A stretch of 64,000 nt of DNA from Chitinispirillales bacterium (GTDB taxonomy: Bacteria; Fibrobacterota; Chitinivibrionia; Chitinivibrionales; Chitinispirillaceae): assembly GCA_031254105.1 (NCBI GenBank), contig JAIRVB010000020.1:1-64000 (forward strand), given 5' to 3'. Of this stretch, positions 46,349-56,185 are shown piece by piece. The notes under the pieces were generated by a model that did no database searches, was not told the origin of the DNA, and worked only from the letters and a program-made list of their open reading frames with translations. A program made the position numbers and the translations under genes. How positions within the stretch are numbered: position 1 is the stretch's first letter; each line of letters begins with the position of its first letter.

Positions 46349-46807
46349 ATGGATAAAGAGTTTAAGTTTTTGATTTACAGCACGCCGCAGGATGATGTAT
46401 CTGTAAATGTGATTGTGAAAAATGAAACGGTGTGGCTTACACAGAAAGCGATAGCTGCATTGTTTGGCACTTCGCGTGAAAATATTACAATGCACCTGAA
46501 AAATGTGTTTGAATCCGCTGAATTACAAGAGGATTCAGTATGTAAGAAATTCTTACTGACTGCCGCGGATGGCAAAAATTACAATACTCAGCTTTACAAT
46601 CTTGATGCAATCATATCGGTAGGTTACCGCGTAAATTCATTGAAAGCGACGGCTTTCCGTATTTGGGCGACTAAAATATTAAAAGAATTCATCACCAAGG
46701 GATTTGTTTTGGATGATGAAAGGTTGAAGCAGGGGCAGCCGCGAGGGCTGCCCGTTAAACGATATGTAAAGGTGGCGCACTGGTCGCCCTTACATCGGAT
46801 TAATTAA
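46349..46807 (+). pseudogene. Truncated rhuM-family gene
   Basis: The product matches the N-terminal half of RhuM (virulence RhuM family): FLIYSTPQDDVSVNVIV, ETVWLTQKAIAALFGTSREN, NTQLYNLDAIISVGYRVNS and FRIWATKILKEFITKGFVLD. After DDERLKQG (near 46731) it departs into residues encoded by two GC-rich hairpins and then stops. Full RhuM proteins are about 330 residues; here about 152 remain. The ATG at 46349 has GGAG seven bases upstream. The C-terminal half is not found nearby. RhuM function is poorly known. Confidence 0.8.
46733..46794. repeat. Two hairpin repeats fused to the rhuM remnant
   Basis: GGGCAGCC (46733-46740) pairs with GGCTGCCC (46746-46753). TGTAAAGGTGGCG (46765-46777) pairs with CGCCCTTACA (46785-46794). 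Both resemble the dispersed GC-rich hairpins and mark the point where rhuM homology ends. Confidence 0.8.
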
Positions 46808-47919
46808 TTTACAGGAACAGGAACCCCGTATTGCTTGATAAACTCCTCTACCTGCCTGTGCGCTTCATCATCCGGACACTGTCGCGGGGGATGTTTGCAG
46901 AAGTAGGATGATGGGGCAAAGAGTACGCCGCCCAGACCTGCGTTGAGCGCCAGTTTGCAGCAGCGGATAGAATCAATCGCCACTCCGGCGGAGTTGGGAG
47001 AATCTTCTACCGAAAGACGCAGTTCAATATTCATAGGTACATCGCCAAAGAGTTTGCCTTCCATACGCAGAAAGCAAAGTTTCTGGTCATTCTGCCATGG
47101 CACGTAATCTGAGGGGCCTACATGAATATTTCTGTCAGAAAGCCTCTCTGCCGCAACCGACTGCACAGCTTCGGTCTTGGATTCTTTTTTGGATTTAAGA
47201 CGGCTTTTGTTGAGCATGTTAAGAAAATCGGTGTTACCGCCGGTGTTGAGCTGATAAGTGCGCTCAAGCTTGACTCCCCGCTTCTTGAAAAGATCGGTGA
47301 GTGTGCGGTGAGTGATAGTGGCTCCAAGCTGAGCCTTGATATCATCGCCGATAATCGGCAGCCCCGCGTTTTCAAACTTGGCGGCCCACTCAGGGTTGGA
47401 GGCGATAAAAACAGGGATATTATTAATGAATCCCATACCCGCGTCAATCGCGCACTGTGCGTAAAACTTGGTAGCTTCTTCGGAACCTACGGGAAGATAA
47501 CTCATCAGAATCTCGGCTCCCGATTCTTTGAGAGAGCTTACTATCTCCTCCGCGGTCGCGCTTTTTTTATCGCTCTTAAGAAAAGTAACTTCGTCTTCAT
47601 AGTCTTTCATATGCTCCGAATATCCATCGAGCACACAGCCCATTTGCACAATAACGCCGCTCTCAGGCATATCGGGACAAAAAACAGTGGTGCAGTTAGG
47701 ATGGGAGAAGATCGCTTTGTTAACGTCTGTCCCTACTTTACGTTTGTCTATATCGAACGCCGCTACGACTTCTATATCGCTGGGAGAATAACCGCCAATG
47801 TTCCAATGCATCAAACCGATAGCGTCTTCCGGCTTCCTGTGACGGTAATACTCAATCCCCTGCAGAAGAGAGCTGGCGCAATTGCCAACGCCCACCACCG
47901 CAATCTTAATTTTTCCCAT
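46804..47919 (-). CDS. ino1: Myo-inositol-1-phosphate synthase
   Basis: The enzyme turns glucose 6-phosphate into inositol 1-phosphate using NAD. The 371-residue protein has the nucleotide motif VAVVGVGNCASSLLQG-like start (IKIAVVGVGNCASSLLQGIE), DIEVVAAFDIDKRKVGTDVN, GDDIKAQLGATITHR and the catalytic-loop segment TYQLNTGGNTDFLNML, as in the short bacterial/archaeal class. A strong AGGAGGAG lies upstream. Product use (inositol lipids or solutes) is not shown by neighbours. It is convergent with the rhuM remnant, with four shared bases at the stops. Confidence 0.93.
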   Translation of the reverse strand: MGKIKIAVVGVGNCASSLLQGIEYYRHRKPEDAIGLMHWNIGGYSPSDIEVVAAFDIDKRKVGTDVNKAIFSHPNCTTVFCPDMPESGVIVQMGCVLDGYSEHMKDYEDEVTFLKSDKKSATAEEIVSSLKESGAEILMSYLPVGSEEATKFYAQCAIDAGMGFINNIPVFIASNPEWAAKFENAGLPIIGDDIKAQLGATITHRTLTDLFKKRGVKLERTYQLNTGGNTDFLNMLNKSRLKSKKESKTEAVQSVAAERLSDRNIHVGPSDYVPWQNDQKLCFLRMEGKLFGDVPMNIELRLSVEDSPNSAGVAIDSIRCCKLALNAGLGGVLFAPSSYFCKHPPRQCPDDEAHRQVEEFIKQYGVPVPVN

Positions 47920-47954
47920 AAAACTGCCACTCCTCCTAACAACAATATGATTGT

Positions 47955-48926
47955 TTATCTACGATACGGATTATTCAGCCACAATACTCCCTGCTCCATG
48001 GCAAACCACAGATTCCCGCTCTCATCCCGATACATATGGTATACCTGTGAGGCAGGGATACCAAGTCTGTTAGGGTCAGACACCCATTCTTCACCGTTAA
48101 ATCTCAGAATACCGGTTGGCGAGCCAAACCATGTTCTGCGGGTATCATTCATAATAGAGGTTATGTTAGGCTGAATCTCCATATATTTTTTCCATTCCTT
48201 ACCGTCAAAACGAGCCAGGTCATTTGGTCCTGTAGCGGCCCATAAAACATCGCCGCGCGGCTCTATAGCAAGCACTCTCGTGTCATTCCACTCTAAATGT
48301 TTGTTCTTGGCGTCAAACAGCTGCCATTTGGAACCGTCAAAAGAGTTTATACCTCTGTTAGTGCCGAACCATACCGTACCTTTGGAATCTACCGCAATGG
48401 CCTGAACTTTGTCCGATACAAGGCCGTCCGCTGTGGTGAACTTTGTCCATGATCCGCCTCTGAAACGCGCGGCCCCGTTCTCGGTGCCAACCCAAACATC
48501 TCCCTTGGAGACAGCTATACTAAGCACATTGTTGCCGGGAAGGCCGTTTTCGGTGGTATGAACAGTAAAATTATTGCTATTGGCGCCGCGCATTACCGCT
48601 CCCGCGGGAGTCGCAAACCAAAGCTGCTTGGAACCGTCAACAACTATCGTCTTAACCTTATCGGAACCAACGGCGCCAAGCTTGGGGAAGCGTTGATGGG
48701 TGTTGTTCTTGGTTGATTGGGAGATAACAATTTCGTCGGTAGCGTACCAGATCATATCATTTAGTACAACAAAAGCTTTAACCGGAGAGTCGGATTTGTA
48801 GATTCTATACTCATTGGGCTTTTCGAAACTTATAGAATCCGCTTTAACATCATCCTTAGCGTTTACCGAAACAGCTGCGCCAAGAACAAAAACAACAACA
48901 GGTATCAAACTTAGACGCTTCAGCAT
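47955..48926 (-). CDS. Exported two-component-regulator-type beta-propeller protein
   Basis: About 323 residues from the ATG at 48926, which follows GGAGG; the frame is open to 48989. A signal peptide (LSLIPVVVFVLGAAVSVNA) precedes repeated blades such as NNVLSIAVSKGDVWVGTENG and KVQAIAVDSKGTVWFGTNRG, each with GLPxNxV and VWFGT motifs. These are two-component-regulator propeller repeats, here without kinase or membrane domains. Likely a periplasmic or surface binding protein; ligand unknown. Confidence 0.82.
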   Translation of the reverse strand: MLKRLSLIPVVVFVLGAAVSVNAKDDVKADSISFEKPNEYRIYKSDSPVKAFVVLNDMIWYATDEIVISQSTKNNTHQRFPKLGAVGSDKVKTIVVDGSKQLWFATPAGAVMRGANSNNFTVHTTENGLPGNNVLSIAVSKGDVWVGTENGAARFRGGSWTKFTTADGLVSDKVQAIAVDSKGTVWFGTNRGINSFDGSKWQLFDAKNKHLEWNDTRVLAIEPRGDVLWAATGPNDLARFDGKEWKKYMEIQPNITSIMNDTRRTWFGSPTGILRFNGEEWVSDPNRLGIPASQVYHMYRDESGNLWFAMEQGVLWLNNPYRR

Positions 48927-49028
48927 ACACAACCTCCGGCTTAAAGTATAACAATTGTTATCGAAAGAAATTTTACAAAAACCAGACACATAAAATACAT
49001 GGGATACGCGCTTCCACGCAACAAAAAA

Positions 49029-49078
49029 TGCAAATTACAAATTGCAGATTACAAATTACAAATCCAAGTCACAAATTA
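49029..49078. repeat. Heptanucleotide repeat tract
   Basis: TGCAAAT, TACAAAT, TGCAGAT, TACAAAT, TACAAAT, CCAAGTC, ACAAATT run in a 7-base register in the gap upstream of the propeller gene. A shorter related stretch (AATCACAAATTGCAAAGG) lies before the Omp85 gene near 21385. Confidence 0.8.
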
Positions 49079-49154
49079 TATTAAAAAATCGGGATATAAA
49101 GAGGAGGAACCGCAAATGTTTTTTTGTTTTATTTGCACATTGTAATTTGCTTTC

Positions 49155-51398
49155 CTACCATTCATTAACCCAGGGGAACTCCTCCCGCGGCATATCGTAG
49201 GCGTAGCCGGGAACATTCACCAAAGCTTTATATGTCCAGTAGTTGCCCAGCACTTTCTTCACGTATCCGCGTGTTTCAAGAAAACCTATGTCCTCCGCGA
49301 ACAGATCATATTCCAAGTCCTTATTGCGCTCCTTCCATTTTATCGCGTTGTGCGGCCCCGCGTTGTAGCTGCAAAGCACCATAACAAGATCACCTTTAAA
49401 CTGATCCATACGCTTGCGCAGGTAGGAGGTCCCAAAGCGGATATTATATGTATAATTGTAAAGAGAGTCCACCGCGAATTTTTCGCCGAGCCTCGCCGCT
49501 ATATCCCTGCCGGTGGTCGGCATGATCTGCATAAGCCCGACAGCTCCCGCGGGAGATACTATATTCATGTCGAAAATGCTCTCCTGACGGATGACAGCGC
49601 TCACAAAAAGCGGATCCACGCCAAAGCGGGCAGCGTTTTCGTTTATGACAGATGAGAAGAATGGGGGAAAGAGTACGGCTTTCACCTGAACCGGAGCGTT
49701 TTTCCGGTGCTCCATGGGAAGGCGCCAGCTTAAGCGCCGCGCTACTCTGAAGGCGAGCGCCTGATTACCTGCCATAGCGTAAGCAGCGGCTAAATCATAT
49801 TGTAAAACTAAGTTGCCGTGATAGTTACTCTCTAAATTTTCAAGGAAAAGACTTGCGGTCTGCGCCTGTCCTACAGAGATCAACGCCGCTCCTCTGCGTA
49901 AATCAACGCTGTCTTTTGCCGTAAGCCTCTTTTTTGACGAAGGAGAGATAGTGTCAAGCCAGGCGCGCACTTTCTCCTCATCCATAACCCCGGTGTTAAG
50001 CAGCGCATTGGTAATAGCCAAACCGCTTATAGTATCTCCCATAAGCTGGCGGCCGCGGTGAGCGTAGTAATCTGTGGGGTCAAGGTTTGAGATCTGGTTC
50101 CAAACCTTATGAGCTTCAGAGGCGTTGCCCATCGCCGCGTGACATTTACCCTGCCAGAACATCCCCGCCCAAAGATAACTTGATTGAGGATACTTCTTTT
50201 GAAACGCCGTAAGGCTTACAATTGCGCTGTCGTACTGCTGCTGGCGGTAAAAGCAGAGAGCGTAGCGCAGATGCGCCTCCTCTGTTCTTTTACCCTTTGT
50301 ATTAAAGACGCGGCGGTAAATCGACGCGGCGTCTTTGTACTGCTTTCTCTCTTCATGGCGCCAGGCTCGCAGCCACAAAATCTCCTGGGTTCTGGTATTG
50401 GAAGGGAACGTCCGGATATGCTGGTTATACCACTTATCAGACTCCTCAAAATTATTAAGGTTACGGTAGGCGCGGGCGATCTGCATCAGAACTTCAGATT
50501 CAGGGCCGTAACTGTTATTGTACTTTTTGTATAAAGCGATAGCCTGCTGCCATTGCCCTCTGCCGAAAGCTATCTGGGCGCTGAGCAGTGAGGCGCGTCC
50601 GGCTGTCACAGCGGTTGAAAAATCTGGACGCTTCTGAACAACGGATAAAAGCCTCTGCGCTGTTTGAAAATCATTGCATTTGCACGCCTGAGACGCAAGC
50701 GCAAAAAGAAACTGTGTTGACAACGTAGAATCAGTGGAGCGGCCCTGAAATACGCGTCCTGTAATTTCGCATGCTTCACGCTTGTCAAGCTGCGAAAAAT
50801 TCAGCTCTAAAAGCGAATCCGCTTCTGATATCTGACCCGCTTCAAAAAGTGAATCGAACTGAGCCGCAAAAGCCGCGGCGTTAAAGTCACGCTGGCGGGA
50901 CACCCATGTCCTGTATTCGTTGAGCCAGGGTTGGTTGGCGGGTAAAAGTATTTGCCTTTCCTCAATAATTCTGATCTTCGCAAACAGTAAGCGGCGGTAT
51001 TTCACGGGCAGATCCGCCGCTCTGAGCGCGGAAGAATAGGCGTTCATTGCCTTAGGGTTATCCCCGGCATTTGCATACACATCTCCAATTTGCTCAAAGG
51101 CAAGCGGCGCAAGCACTCTGCTGCCTTTAGAGACCCGGTCAAGCGCCAGAAGCGCTTCAGAAGTTTTACGCAGCTGCGCCTCTATTGTTCCCAACTTAAA
51201 AAGATGGTGTACCGTATCGCGGTTAAGCGTGTCGCGCCTCACCGCTATAAGCGCGGTTTCAGCCGAACCTGCCTGCAGTTCCTGAAGACCGCTCCAGCTC
51301 ACAGGCCCGGGAAGACGCGGTTCTGTGGCTGCCGTCCAGAACAGCCCGCCTGCCAATAACATCACCGTAAATTTTACAATTTTCATGAAGTGCGTCAT
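49155..51398 (-). CDS. Soluble lytic murein transglycosylase with TPR-like domain
   Basis: About 747 residues. After a signal peptide (VKFTVMLLAGGLFWTAATEP) a long helical TPR-like region is followed by a C-terminal SLT domain: NAARFGVDPLFVSAVIRQES (catalytic Glu), SPAGAVGLMQIMPTTGRDIA and VLCSYNAGPHNAIKW. This matches Slt70-type enzymes that cleave peptidoglycan to anhydromuropeptides. Several starts are possible; I use the ATG at 51398, with the frame open to 51443. It ends close to the heptamer tract. Confidence 0.88.
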   Translation of the reverse strand: MTHFMKIVKFTVMLLAGGLFWTAATEPRLPGPVSWSGLQELQAGSAETALIAVRRDTLNRDTVHHLFKLGTIEAQLRKTSEALLALDRVSKGSRVLAPLAFEQIGDVYANAGDNPKAMNAYSSALRAADLPVKYRRLLFAKIRIIEERQILLPANQPWLNEYRTWVSRQRDFNAAAFAAQFDSLFEAGQISEADSLLELNFSQLDKREACEITGRVFQGRSTDSTLSTQFLFALASQACKCNDFQTAQRLLSVVQKRPDFSTAVTAGRASLLSAQIAFGRGQWQQAIALYKKYNNSYGPESEVLMQIARAYRNLNNFEESDKWYNQHIRTFPSNTRTQEILWLRAWRHEERKQYKDAASIYRRVFNTKGKRTEEAHLRYALCFYRQQQYDSAIVSLTAFQKKYPQSSYLWAGMFWQGKCHAAMGNASEAHKVWNQISNLDPTDYYAHRGRQLMGDTISGLAITNALLNTGVMDEEKVRAWLDTISPSSKKRLTAKDSVDLRRGAALISVGQAQTASLFLENLESNYHGNLVLQYDLAAAYAMAGNQALAFRVARRLSWRLPMEHRKNAPVQVKAVLFPPFFSSVINENAARFGVDPLFVSAVIRQESIFDMNIVSPAGAVGLMQIMPTTGRDIAARLGEKFAVDSLYNYTYNIRFGTSYLRKRMDQFKGDLVMVLCSYNAGPHNAIKWKERNKDLEYDLFAEDIGFLETRGYVKKVLGNYWTYKALVNVPGYAYDMPREEFPWVNEW

Positions 51399-51618
51399 AT
51401 CTTCAAAAGTTATTTTAAATTTAAGTCTATAAATAAACAGCAAGTCTTAAGCCATTAGTTCCATTAATGAATATACAATAAAATAGTTTACCTCTGCCTG
51501 TTATTTAATGAATATTTGCGTCTTCGAGTTTGAAATGCTTAAATATACATTAACATCAGGCAGGCAATTTTAAGACGGGAGAACATTACAGCTGTTTTGG
51601 GTGGTGAAAGCATAAAAC

Positions 51619-51655
51619 TCCTCCCAACGGTTTATATAATTTTACCATGGGAGGA
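51619..51655 (-). terminator. Hairpin terminator of the metalloprotease gene
   Basis: On the minus strand TCCTCCCA and TGGGAGGA form an eight-pair stem with a 21-base loop, followed by GTTTT. It lies about 65 bp after the stop codon. Confidence 0.6.
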
Positions 51656-51721
51656 TTTAGTTTGGGAACTTTTTTACTGGCGCAGCAGCCTGTTCCGCAT
51701 ACTTATACGAGGCCGCGCCGG

Positions 51722-53287
51722 TTACTTCGAGATAAACTGAATTCTGCCCTGATCCATAACCCTGCCTTTTGCTTCTACTTTCCAAATCAGCATTTGTGGG
51801 GCTATGTTCAGGTTTGTGTTTACAGTTGTTTGCGTTCCGCACAACTTCATTGTTTGCACCATTCTTCCCCGGCTGTCGAAGATTTTCAGGTTTGCTGTTT
51901 GAGCGCCGCCTAAGTTATACCTCAGCGTTCCGCGGTTGTCGAAACGGAAATCAGCCAGTTTTGTTTTGGCAGCTACTGCTGTTGGCACGCCTGTGGTTGC
52001 GGGTACCCACGCGACTGGGGTAAATTGCCACCGGTTTGCCGGTGAAGTGTCTCTAACCCAGTTATAGTAGTAGCGGATCTGCCACTGGTCGTATTGATTG
52101 AGTCCAGGATTCTGTGTTGTACCGGTAGTATAAGTATAGTGCATCATTGTTCTGCTGTTACTTCCGTAACCGGGTGGATTACGGCTGATTCCGCCTGCCG
52201 CGCAGTTTCCTGTCGCGCTGCCGTACCAGTCGTAAAAGCCGAAAGCGTGTCCGATTTCATGCGTCATGGTACCGTGAATTGAGCCGTTGTTGGCATGACT
52301 GTTTGCCGCGGTTATTGCCGTTCCAGTACTGGGATTCTGATTGCCCCAACGAAATCCCCAGTCACCGCCTTCAGCGGAACCGTTACCGCCTTCCTTGTTT
52401 TTTGTAAGCCATAAATACATATCGTAACGGCCGTTAAGACCTCCAATAGAATCCGGCCATCTGTAATTGGCGTGTCCTCCTGAAGTATTATTGATAGCAT
52501 TGTAATTTTGGAATCTTGATCTTGCCTGAGGCGCGGAAGTCATAAAGCCGGTGGTGTACCCGCTGTTGGGGCTCCGATGATCGGAGTTGACCCATATAGT
52601 TTCATTCGGCTGGCGGTCACGTATCAAATCCGCGTTCTGAACAGCCCAACCTGCAACGCTGACGGGGATCTCCCCAAAAGGAAAATCTTCATATCCCATG
52701 AGGGGACGGATCCATTCATTGATCCCATCGTAAAGCAGGGCCGCAAGCCGCTGACGCTGTTGAAGCGATACCGTATCGTCCGACTCCCATCTTACAGCCC
52801 AATTGATAGAACCGTTACCCGCATAGAGCTGGTGGAATATGAGATTTCCCGCGCTGCCGCCCGAACCTCTGATAACAGGTTCGCATCCGTTTCGAACATC
52901 CTTAACCCAATCAAAGTGTTCTCTCTCCATTGTCGGCATATCATTGAGAGTTCGGGGCGTTTTAGTCGTCCATCTCGCGTAAATGGCGGTGTTTGCTGTG
53001 AATTTAGTTCCGGTTGCGCCCGATAGCACCCTCGTGCCGCCGGTCGCCGCGTCCGTCGTGAACCATCCTCTGAAATTGTAACCGTCCCTGGTCGGAGACG
53101 GCAGAATCAGCGGGGCGTTTCCATCCCCGGTCAGGCAGCCGTACGCGTCTGTTTGCACGGTCATATTGCCCGGAGCGCCGATGTGATTTTGGTCAAGGGT
53201 TATTGTAAATCCCATTGTTTGCCCTGCCGCTGTCCAGGTCAACGTCATCACTGCCAGAATTGCCCATAAACCCATCAGTCTTTTCAC
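51722..53287 (-). CDS. Exported zinc metalloprotease-like protein with C-terminal secretion tail
   Basis: 521 residues with a clear signal peptide (MGLWAILAVMTLTWTAAGQT). Residues about 70-108 (GYNFRGWFTTDAATGGTRVL, ending AIYARW) form one Listeria-Bacteroides (Flg_new/InlB-type) repeat. A catalytic domain follows with THEIGHAFGFYDWYG, an HExxH zinc motif with a third ligand possible in FYD. The last 85 residues (NLKIFDSRGRMVQTMKLCGT and IWKVEAKGRVMDQGRIQFI) resemble type IX secretion sorting tails. Likely a secreted or surface protease; substrate unknown. Confidence 0.75.
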   Translation of the reverse strand: MKRLMGLWAILAVMTLTWTAAGQTMGFTITLDQNHIGAPGNMTVQTDAYGCLTGDGNAPLILPSPTRDGYNFRGWFTTDAATGGTRVLSGATGTKFTANTAIYARWTTKTPRTLNDMPTMEREHFDWVKDVRNGCEPVIRGSGGSAGNLIFHQLYAGNGSINWAVRWESDDTVSLQQRQRLAALLYDGINEWIRPLMGYEDFPFGEIPVSVAGWAVQNADLIRDRQPNETIWVNSDHRSPNSGYTTGFMTSAPQARSRFQNYNAINNTSGGHANYRWPDSIGGLNGRYDMYLWLTKNKEGGNGSAEGGDWGFRWGNQNPSTGTAITAANSHANNGSIHGTMTHEIGHAFGFYDWYGSATGNCAAGGISRNPPGYGSNSRTMMHYTYTTGTTQNPGLNQYDQWQIRYYYNWVRDTSPANRWQFTPVAWVPATTGVPTAVAAKTKLADFRFDNRGTLRYNLGGAQTANLKIFDSRGRMVQTMKLCGTQTTVNTNLNIAPQMLIWKVEAKGRVMDQGRIQFISK

Positions 53288-53688
53288 TGCCCCTCCCTTT
53301 TACTGTTGTGAATGGTTTGAAGTTATCCGTTTCCATTTTTAAGACGACTTCTTTCACTGTTCCTTAATATTCTAATACAATATATAACTCGCCTGAACGA
53401 AATTCGAAAAACAATTAAAATTTTGTATTTACTGCCTAGTAACTGATTCAAATCTGAAAGCCCCAAAATGAGGATTCAATTGAGTGGTTCGAACTATAAA
53501 GGTATTTTTTTATTGCAAGAAAAGAGCGGGAAAAAGCTGCGTCTGAACGGCTTGTTGCAAGGTGATGAAATCTATATGTAAATTGTCAGCGCCTGCCTGC
53601 CCAGCGCGCGGCAGCTGTAATTTTTACTTATGGAAAGAGGATACAGGCGGATCGTGTAACGGATCCGCCCGAAAAACAGATATCTCTT
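53288..53688. other. 401-bp intergenic region
   Basis: It contains a hairpin GGCGGATC/GATCCGCC (53646-53669) that probably ends the VOC gene, and AT-rich sequence that should hold the promoter of the metalloprotease gene. No ORF or RNA is apparent. Confidence 0.5.
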
Positions 53689-54099
53689 TTATTCTACTGA
53701 AATCATCCAGCTAACCCCGAATCTGTCTTCAAGCGATCCGAAGAGTTTGCTCCAGAAGGTTTCCTGCGGTTCCATGGTAATTTTGCCGCCCTCTTTAAGG
53801 GCGTTAAATAGAGTTTTTACTTTTTCAGGGCTGTCCAGAGTTATTGTTATCGACATGCCGCTTCCAAAACTTGTTTTCCAATCGGGCGTTGTGTCACCTA
53901 ACATAATCGGGGTACCGCCTAATTTAAGCTGCGAGTACATAATATAATTTTCCGTACCGGCCGGAGCTTTAAAATCGGCGGAAGGAGGCGCTTCGCTGTA
54001 TCTCATGACATTAGTTGCTTTTACTCCGAAAGCTTTTTCGTAGAACCTTATCGCTTCTTCACAGTCTCCGTTAAACATTAAAAATGTTGATACCATCAT
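53689..54099 (-). CDS. VOC (glyoxalase/PhnB-like) protein
   Basis: 137 residues of the PhnB-like branch of the vicinal-oxygen-chelate fold: STFLMFNGDCEEAIRFYEKA at the start, IMYSQLKLGGTPIMLGDTTP, and the closing MEPQETFWSKLFGSLEDRFG followed by VSWMISVE. Such proteins often lack a known reaction. I start at the ATG at 54099, eleven bases after AAGGAG; a GTG three codons earlier is too close to the ribosome site. Confidence 0.85.
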   Translation of the reverse strand: MMVSTFLMFNGDCEEAIRFYEKAFGVKATNVMRYSEAPPSADFKAPAGTENYIMYSQLKLGGTPIMLGDTTPDWKTSFGSGMSITITLDSPEKVKTLFNALKEGGKITMEPQETFWSKLFGSLEDRFGVSWMISVE

Positions 54100-54349
54100 T
54101 TTATACACTCCTTTTTATTTAATAAGAAATAACAACGCGGAACGCGCAAATAGATCAAAAAGCGCGTTTATAGTATAACTATTTCATATCACTTGTTTTA
54201 TTTCCGCGTTAGTCATGTCTCTTTATGATTACGTTTTTGCGTCCGCAATATAATTATTACTCCTCCCCTGATTTATATTTCTTAAATTCTGCCGAATTTT
54301 CGTACAGAACGGTTTTTTAAGATAAAAATTGAGACAGAGCGGGCATTTT

Positions 54350-56185
54350 ATGGAATCTGTAAAAATTCCAGGGATAATACGTTTCCGGGATTACATTAAA
54401 AAACTTCCTCATCAGTGGATTTTAGACAATTTAATTTGCAATGCCGATAAGAGCCGCCGTATTCTCTCCTCCGCGATGATTGAGGAGACTGTTTCGAAAT
54501 TTGTCTCAAAGCAATCACTGGCTGAGCGTTTTGAGGGGCTGCCCCAAGAGTTCAAGCTGAAATGCGCTCAGGTATATCTTATGGGGGCAAATGGGCTTGG
54601 GGTGGCTTGTCAGGACGATTTTGTAAATGACACACTGCTTAATTCACTTTTAGTCTTTGCCGCGGTTGACCGCGGAATTACAAGGTATTTTGGTTTTGAT
54701 GAGTTTGAACCGCATCTGCGTTCCCTTATGGCGCAAGCTCTATGCGAGGCCGGCCGCGGTTCGCGAACAGCCGCTAAGCAGCAAGCGGCGGTGTATCCCT
54801 GGAGGCCTCTCAATGATGTTGCGGCTGTGTGCTCTATGGCGTTTCAGAAGCTTCTCAAACGCAGCCGCTTTGGGGGGATCTCCCGTTCCGGGCTCAGTCA
54901 GCTTAAGCGCCTTGTACACGATTCGACTCTTACAGGTAAGGGCGGAGACAGGGACGCGGGGGGCCACCCTTCCGGTTTTCTTATCGGCTACTGTCTAAGA
55001 AATAAACTCATCGCTCCTGCGGAATCGGAATATATCCTTGATCAGCGCAGGTTTGACACATGGTTAAAAACAGGCGTAAAGGAGCGTTTGCTTGAATTTA
55101 TAGAGTACGCTTCCGTTTTTTGCGGCCGCTTCGGTTTTGAGCTTTTAACCGGTGTTCTTGACAAATGTGAAGGAAAGTGGTTTACTGTTAAAAACATGGT
55201 TCCCGAGCCGGACAGGGAGATCTTTTTACAGGCGTTGAAAGTTTATGATTTTTTGGGTTTTCTCGCTGTTGAAAATCTTTCAGGTGAGGCGCGTTTTACT
55301 CAATTGCGTAATGTAAACGGCGATCCGGATAGGCTTCTATCGAATCAGGAGGCGGTTCCTATGATAATAATGCCTGATTTTTCAGTTATTATTCCACAGG
55401 AAGTTTCACCTCCGGAGCTTTTCAGTTATGCCAATATCGGGATTTTGAAGTCTTTTGATAAGGTGTATAAGGGGCAGATAAACAGGCAGTCCGTATCTAA
55501 CGCAATGAGCCAGGGTGTGGATGATACGGATATACGGTTGTGGCTGCTTAAGCGTAATTCGCCCGCTAATGTGCTTTCTACTGTTGAGGAGTGGGCCAGG
55601 GAGTTTTCGCGTCTTTACGTTTGCCATGGCGCGATATTAGTTTCATCTACAGAAAAGGTAACGCTTCAGCTTTGCGCTTATGAGCATCTCAAAAAATATT
55701 TAACGCCTGTGGATAACCACGCTGTTTTTAGAATCCTTCCGGAGGGCGAACAGGAGGTTCTTGAGACTCTTGAAAAACTTGGATTTGACCCCCGTGCTTC
55801 GGATGAACATCCGGCTGTTACCTCTTGTGAAGATAAGTGCGTAGAAACTTTAGCGGAAAAGAGCTGGGAGGCGGTGACAGATTTCTCTTGTGCCAGCGCC
55901 TTTGAGCGTGCTGTGCCCATGCGGGGAACAAAATACGGGGAGCAGCTCAAGGAACTTGATATAAACGAGATGAGCCATGTTGTTGACTACGCTATTCTGA
56001 CGGGGCAGCGTATAATTATCGATTACGAAGGCAGCGCTTTCATAAAGCAGAATACTTATACAGTGCTGCCGTTAGCTCTTCAAAAAGGCCCGGATCCGGT
56101 TATTGAAGCGGAAGTTTCCCGCACAAAAGCCAGAAAACAGTTTTTTCTGCGTAAAGTAAGAAGGATTGGAGTAGTTTCGCAATGA
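54350..56185 (+). CDS. Helicase-conserved C-terminal (XPB/Ssl2-like) domain protein
   Basis: About 611 residues with no helicase motor motifs. Residues about 355-470 (MIIMPDFSVIIPQEVSPPEL, DKVYKGQINRQSVSNAMSQG, WAREFSRLYVCHGAILVSS) match the helicase_C_3 domain seen in stand-alone bacterial proteins. The C-terminus (VVDYAILTGQRIIIDYEGSA, KARKQFFLRKVRRIGVV) resembles a WYL-like regulatory fold. The N-terminal 300 residues are helical and unassigned. It overlaps dnaE by four bases (ATGA), so the two are translationally coupled. A link to replication or repair is inference. Confidence 0.7.
   Translation: MESVKIPGIIRFRDYIKKLPHQWILDNLICNADKSRRILSSAMIEETVSKFVSKQSLAERFEGLPQEFKLKCAQVYLMGANGLGVACQDDFVNDTLLNSLLVFAAVDRGITRYFGFDEFEPHLRSLMAQALCEAGRGSRTAAKQQAAVYPWRPLNDVAAVCSMAFQKLLKRSRFGGISRSGLSQLKRLVHDSTLTGKGGDRDAGGHPSGFLIGYCLRNKLIAPAESEYILDQRRFDTWLKTGVKERLLEFIEYASVFCGRFGFELLTGVLDKCEGKWFTVKNMVPEPDREIFLQALKVYDFLGFLAVENLSGEARFTQLRNVNGDPDRLLSNQEAVPMIIMPDFSVIIPQEVSPPELFSYANIGILKSFDKVYKGQINRQSVSNAMSQGVDDTDIRLWLLKRNSPANVLSTVEEWAREFSRLYVCHGAILVSSTEKVTLQLCAYEHLKKYLTPVDNHAVFRILPEGEQEVLETLEKLGFDPRASDEHPAVTSCEDKCVETLAEKSWEAVTDFSCASAFERAVPMRGTKYGEQLKELDINEMSHVVDYAILTGQRIIIDYEGSAFIKQNTYTVLPLALQKGPDPVIEAEVSRTKARKQFFLRKVRRIGVVSQ

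Noticed and set aside
47122-48174. 350-codon plus-strand frame antisense to ino1 and the propeller gene
   Set aside because: It is a shadow of two well-supported minus-strand genes and has no recognisable motif.
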